In this document: piece by piece, positions 63,691 to 64,000 of the stretch
How the letters are laid out: every line of letters starts with the position of its first letter
How positions within the stretch are numbered: position 1 is the stretch's first letter
NCBI RefSeq assembly: GCF_040183065.1
Contig: NC_091123.1
Coordinates: forward strand, 106,482,321-106,546,320
Source: Periplaneta americana
Taxonomy: Eukaryota > Arthropoda > Insecta > Blattodea > Blattidae
Length of the DNA stretch: 64,000 nucleotides
Direction of reading: 5' to 3'
Position numbers and translations under genes: made by a program
The notes under the pieces: model-generated
Database searches by the model: none
What the model was told of the DNA's origin: nothing
Seen by the model: the letters and a program-made list of their open reading frames with translations, nothing else

Positions 63691-64000
63691 TTTCACTGTA
63701 CGTTGCAAATTAAACTATGAGGGAAAGTGCTATGAAGAAATCAGATATGTCACTAAAGAGTATAATAAAAGTAATTCATAGTAATTTGGCTGTATATGTT
63801 GTGTGTTTCACATTTTCAAAGCTGAATAATTTGTTATTGTATGTAAGGTAATGTATTTACTTATAATTGTTCTTATGAAAGCAATAATTAGTGGTGTCAG
63901 CTTTTTTTTGTCAGTTTTTCAGCTTATTTCAGCATTTTAACTTTGTAGCCCTGTTTTCTTCATTTGTTTTCTAATATGCTGGTAAACGTCTGTGATGTTA
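63691..64000. other. No recognised feature
   Basis: AT-rich sequence to the window end. Confidence 0.5.

Noticed and set aside
1..64000. Endogenous viral sequence, CRISPR array or bacterial contamination
   Set aside because: No capsid, envelope or LTR-bounded unit, no regularly spaced repeat array, and no ribosome-binding-site or operon organisation was seen.

Overview
The window looks like insect nuclear DNA from a large, repeat-filled genome. It is AT-rich, full of (TTA)n and (TA)n microsatellites and tRNA-headed SINEs, and has almost no uninterrupted genes. Several repeats (a 3.3-kb RTE-type LINE ending in a (TAAG)n tail, two or three tRNA-SINE families, and R2-like endonuclease tails) match my memory of cockroach DNA (Blattodea, Periplaneta-like). 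That identification is recognition, not a search result. I see no rRNA, CRISPR, bacterial operon or viral gene.

Layout. 1-3.4 kb: a foldback repeat, a SINE and a deleted hAT element (1958-3348) bounded by an 8-bp duplication. 5.3-10.5 kb: LINE remnants, a MITE inside one of them, and a piggyBac-like element (8914-10539, TTAA ends) split by a SINE. 12-16 kb: a nested stack in which a zinc-finger-like pseudogene was hit by an RTE LINE (12618-15941, 17-bp target duplication), which was hit by two copies of one SINE. 18-22 kb: a ZMYM1-like hAT transposon (18041-21927, 8-bp duplication) carrying a second, non-autonomous hAT (20771-21776, own 8-bp duplication). 23.9-32 kb: a decayed Jockey-type LINE with gag-like ORF1 and endonuclease/RT ORF2. 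A P-like, THAP-coding DNA element (28223-30890) is inserted near the end of ORF2 and itself contains the 3' end of an R2-like retrotransposon. 35-41 kb: a Tc1-like element, three SINEs and another hAT. 44.4-46.2 kb: a possible host exon and a deleted mariner. 46.45 kb: a 97-bp near-perfect hairpin. 48-53 kb: MITEs and a hAT broken by an RNase-H LINE. 54.5-56 kb: a mariner-type transposon with 166-167-bp inverted repeats and an intact 355-residue transposase. 57.1-60.05 kb: a transposon with a three-exon, apparently intact 606-residue DUF7869/Sola-like transposase. 60.5-64 kb: mariner and hAT remnants, a second possible host exon, and two inverted copies of a repeat about 270 bp long.

Function. 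Most of the coding capacity is transposition machinery, mostly dead. Only two transposase genes look intact (54753-55820 plus; 57456-59647 minus), and both lie inside elements whose two ends I can see. The best hint of a host gene is a pair of plus-strand exons (44577-45123 and 61382-61453) whose splice phases match across an intron of about 16 kb filled with transposons. Boundaries given as target-site duplications were read directly from the bases. Family names rest on motif recognition alone.
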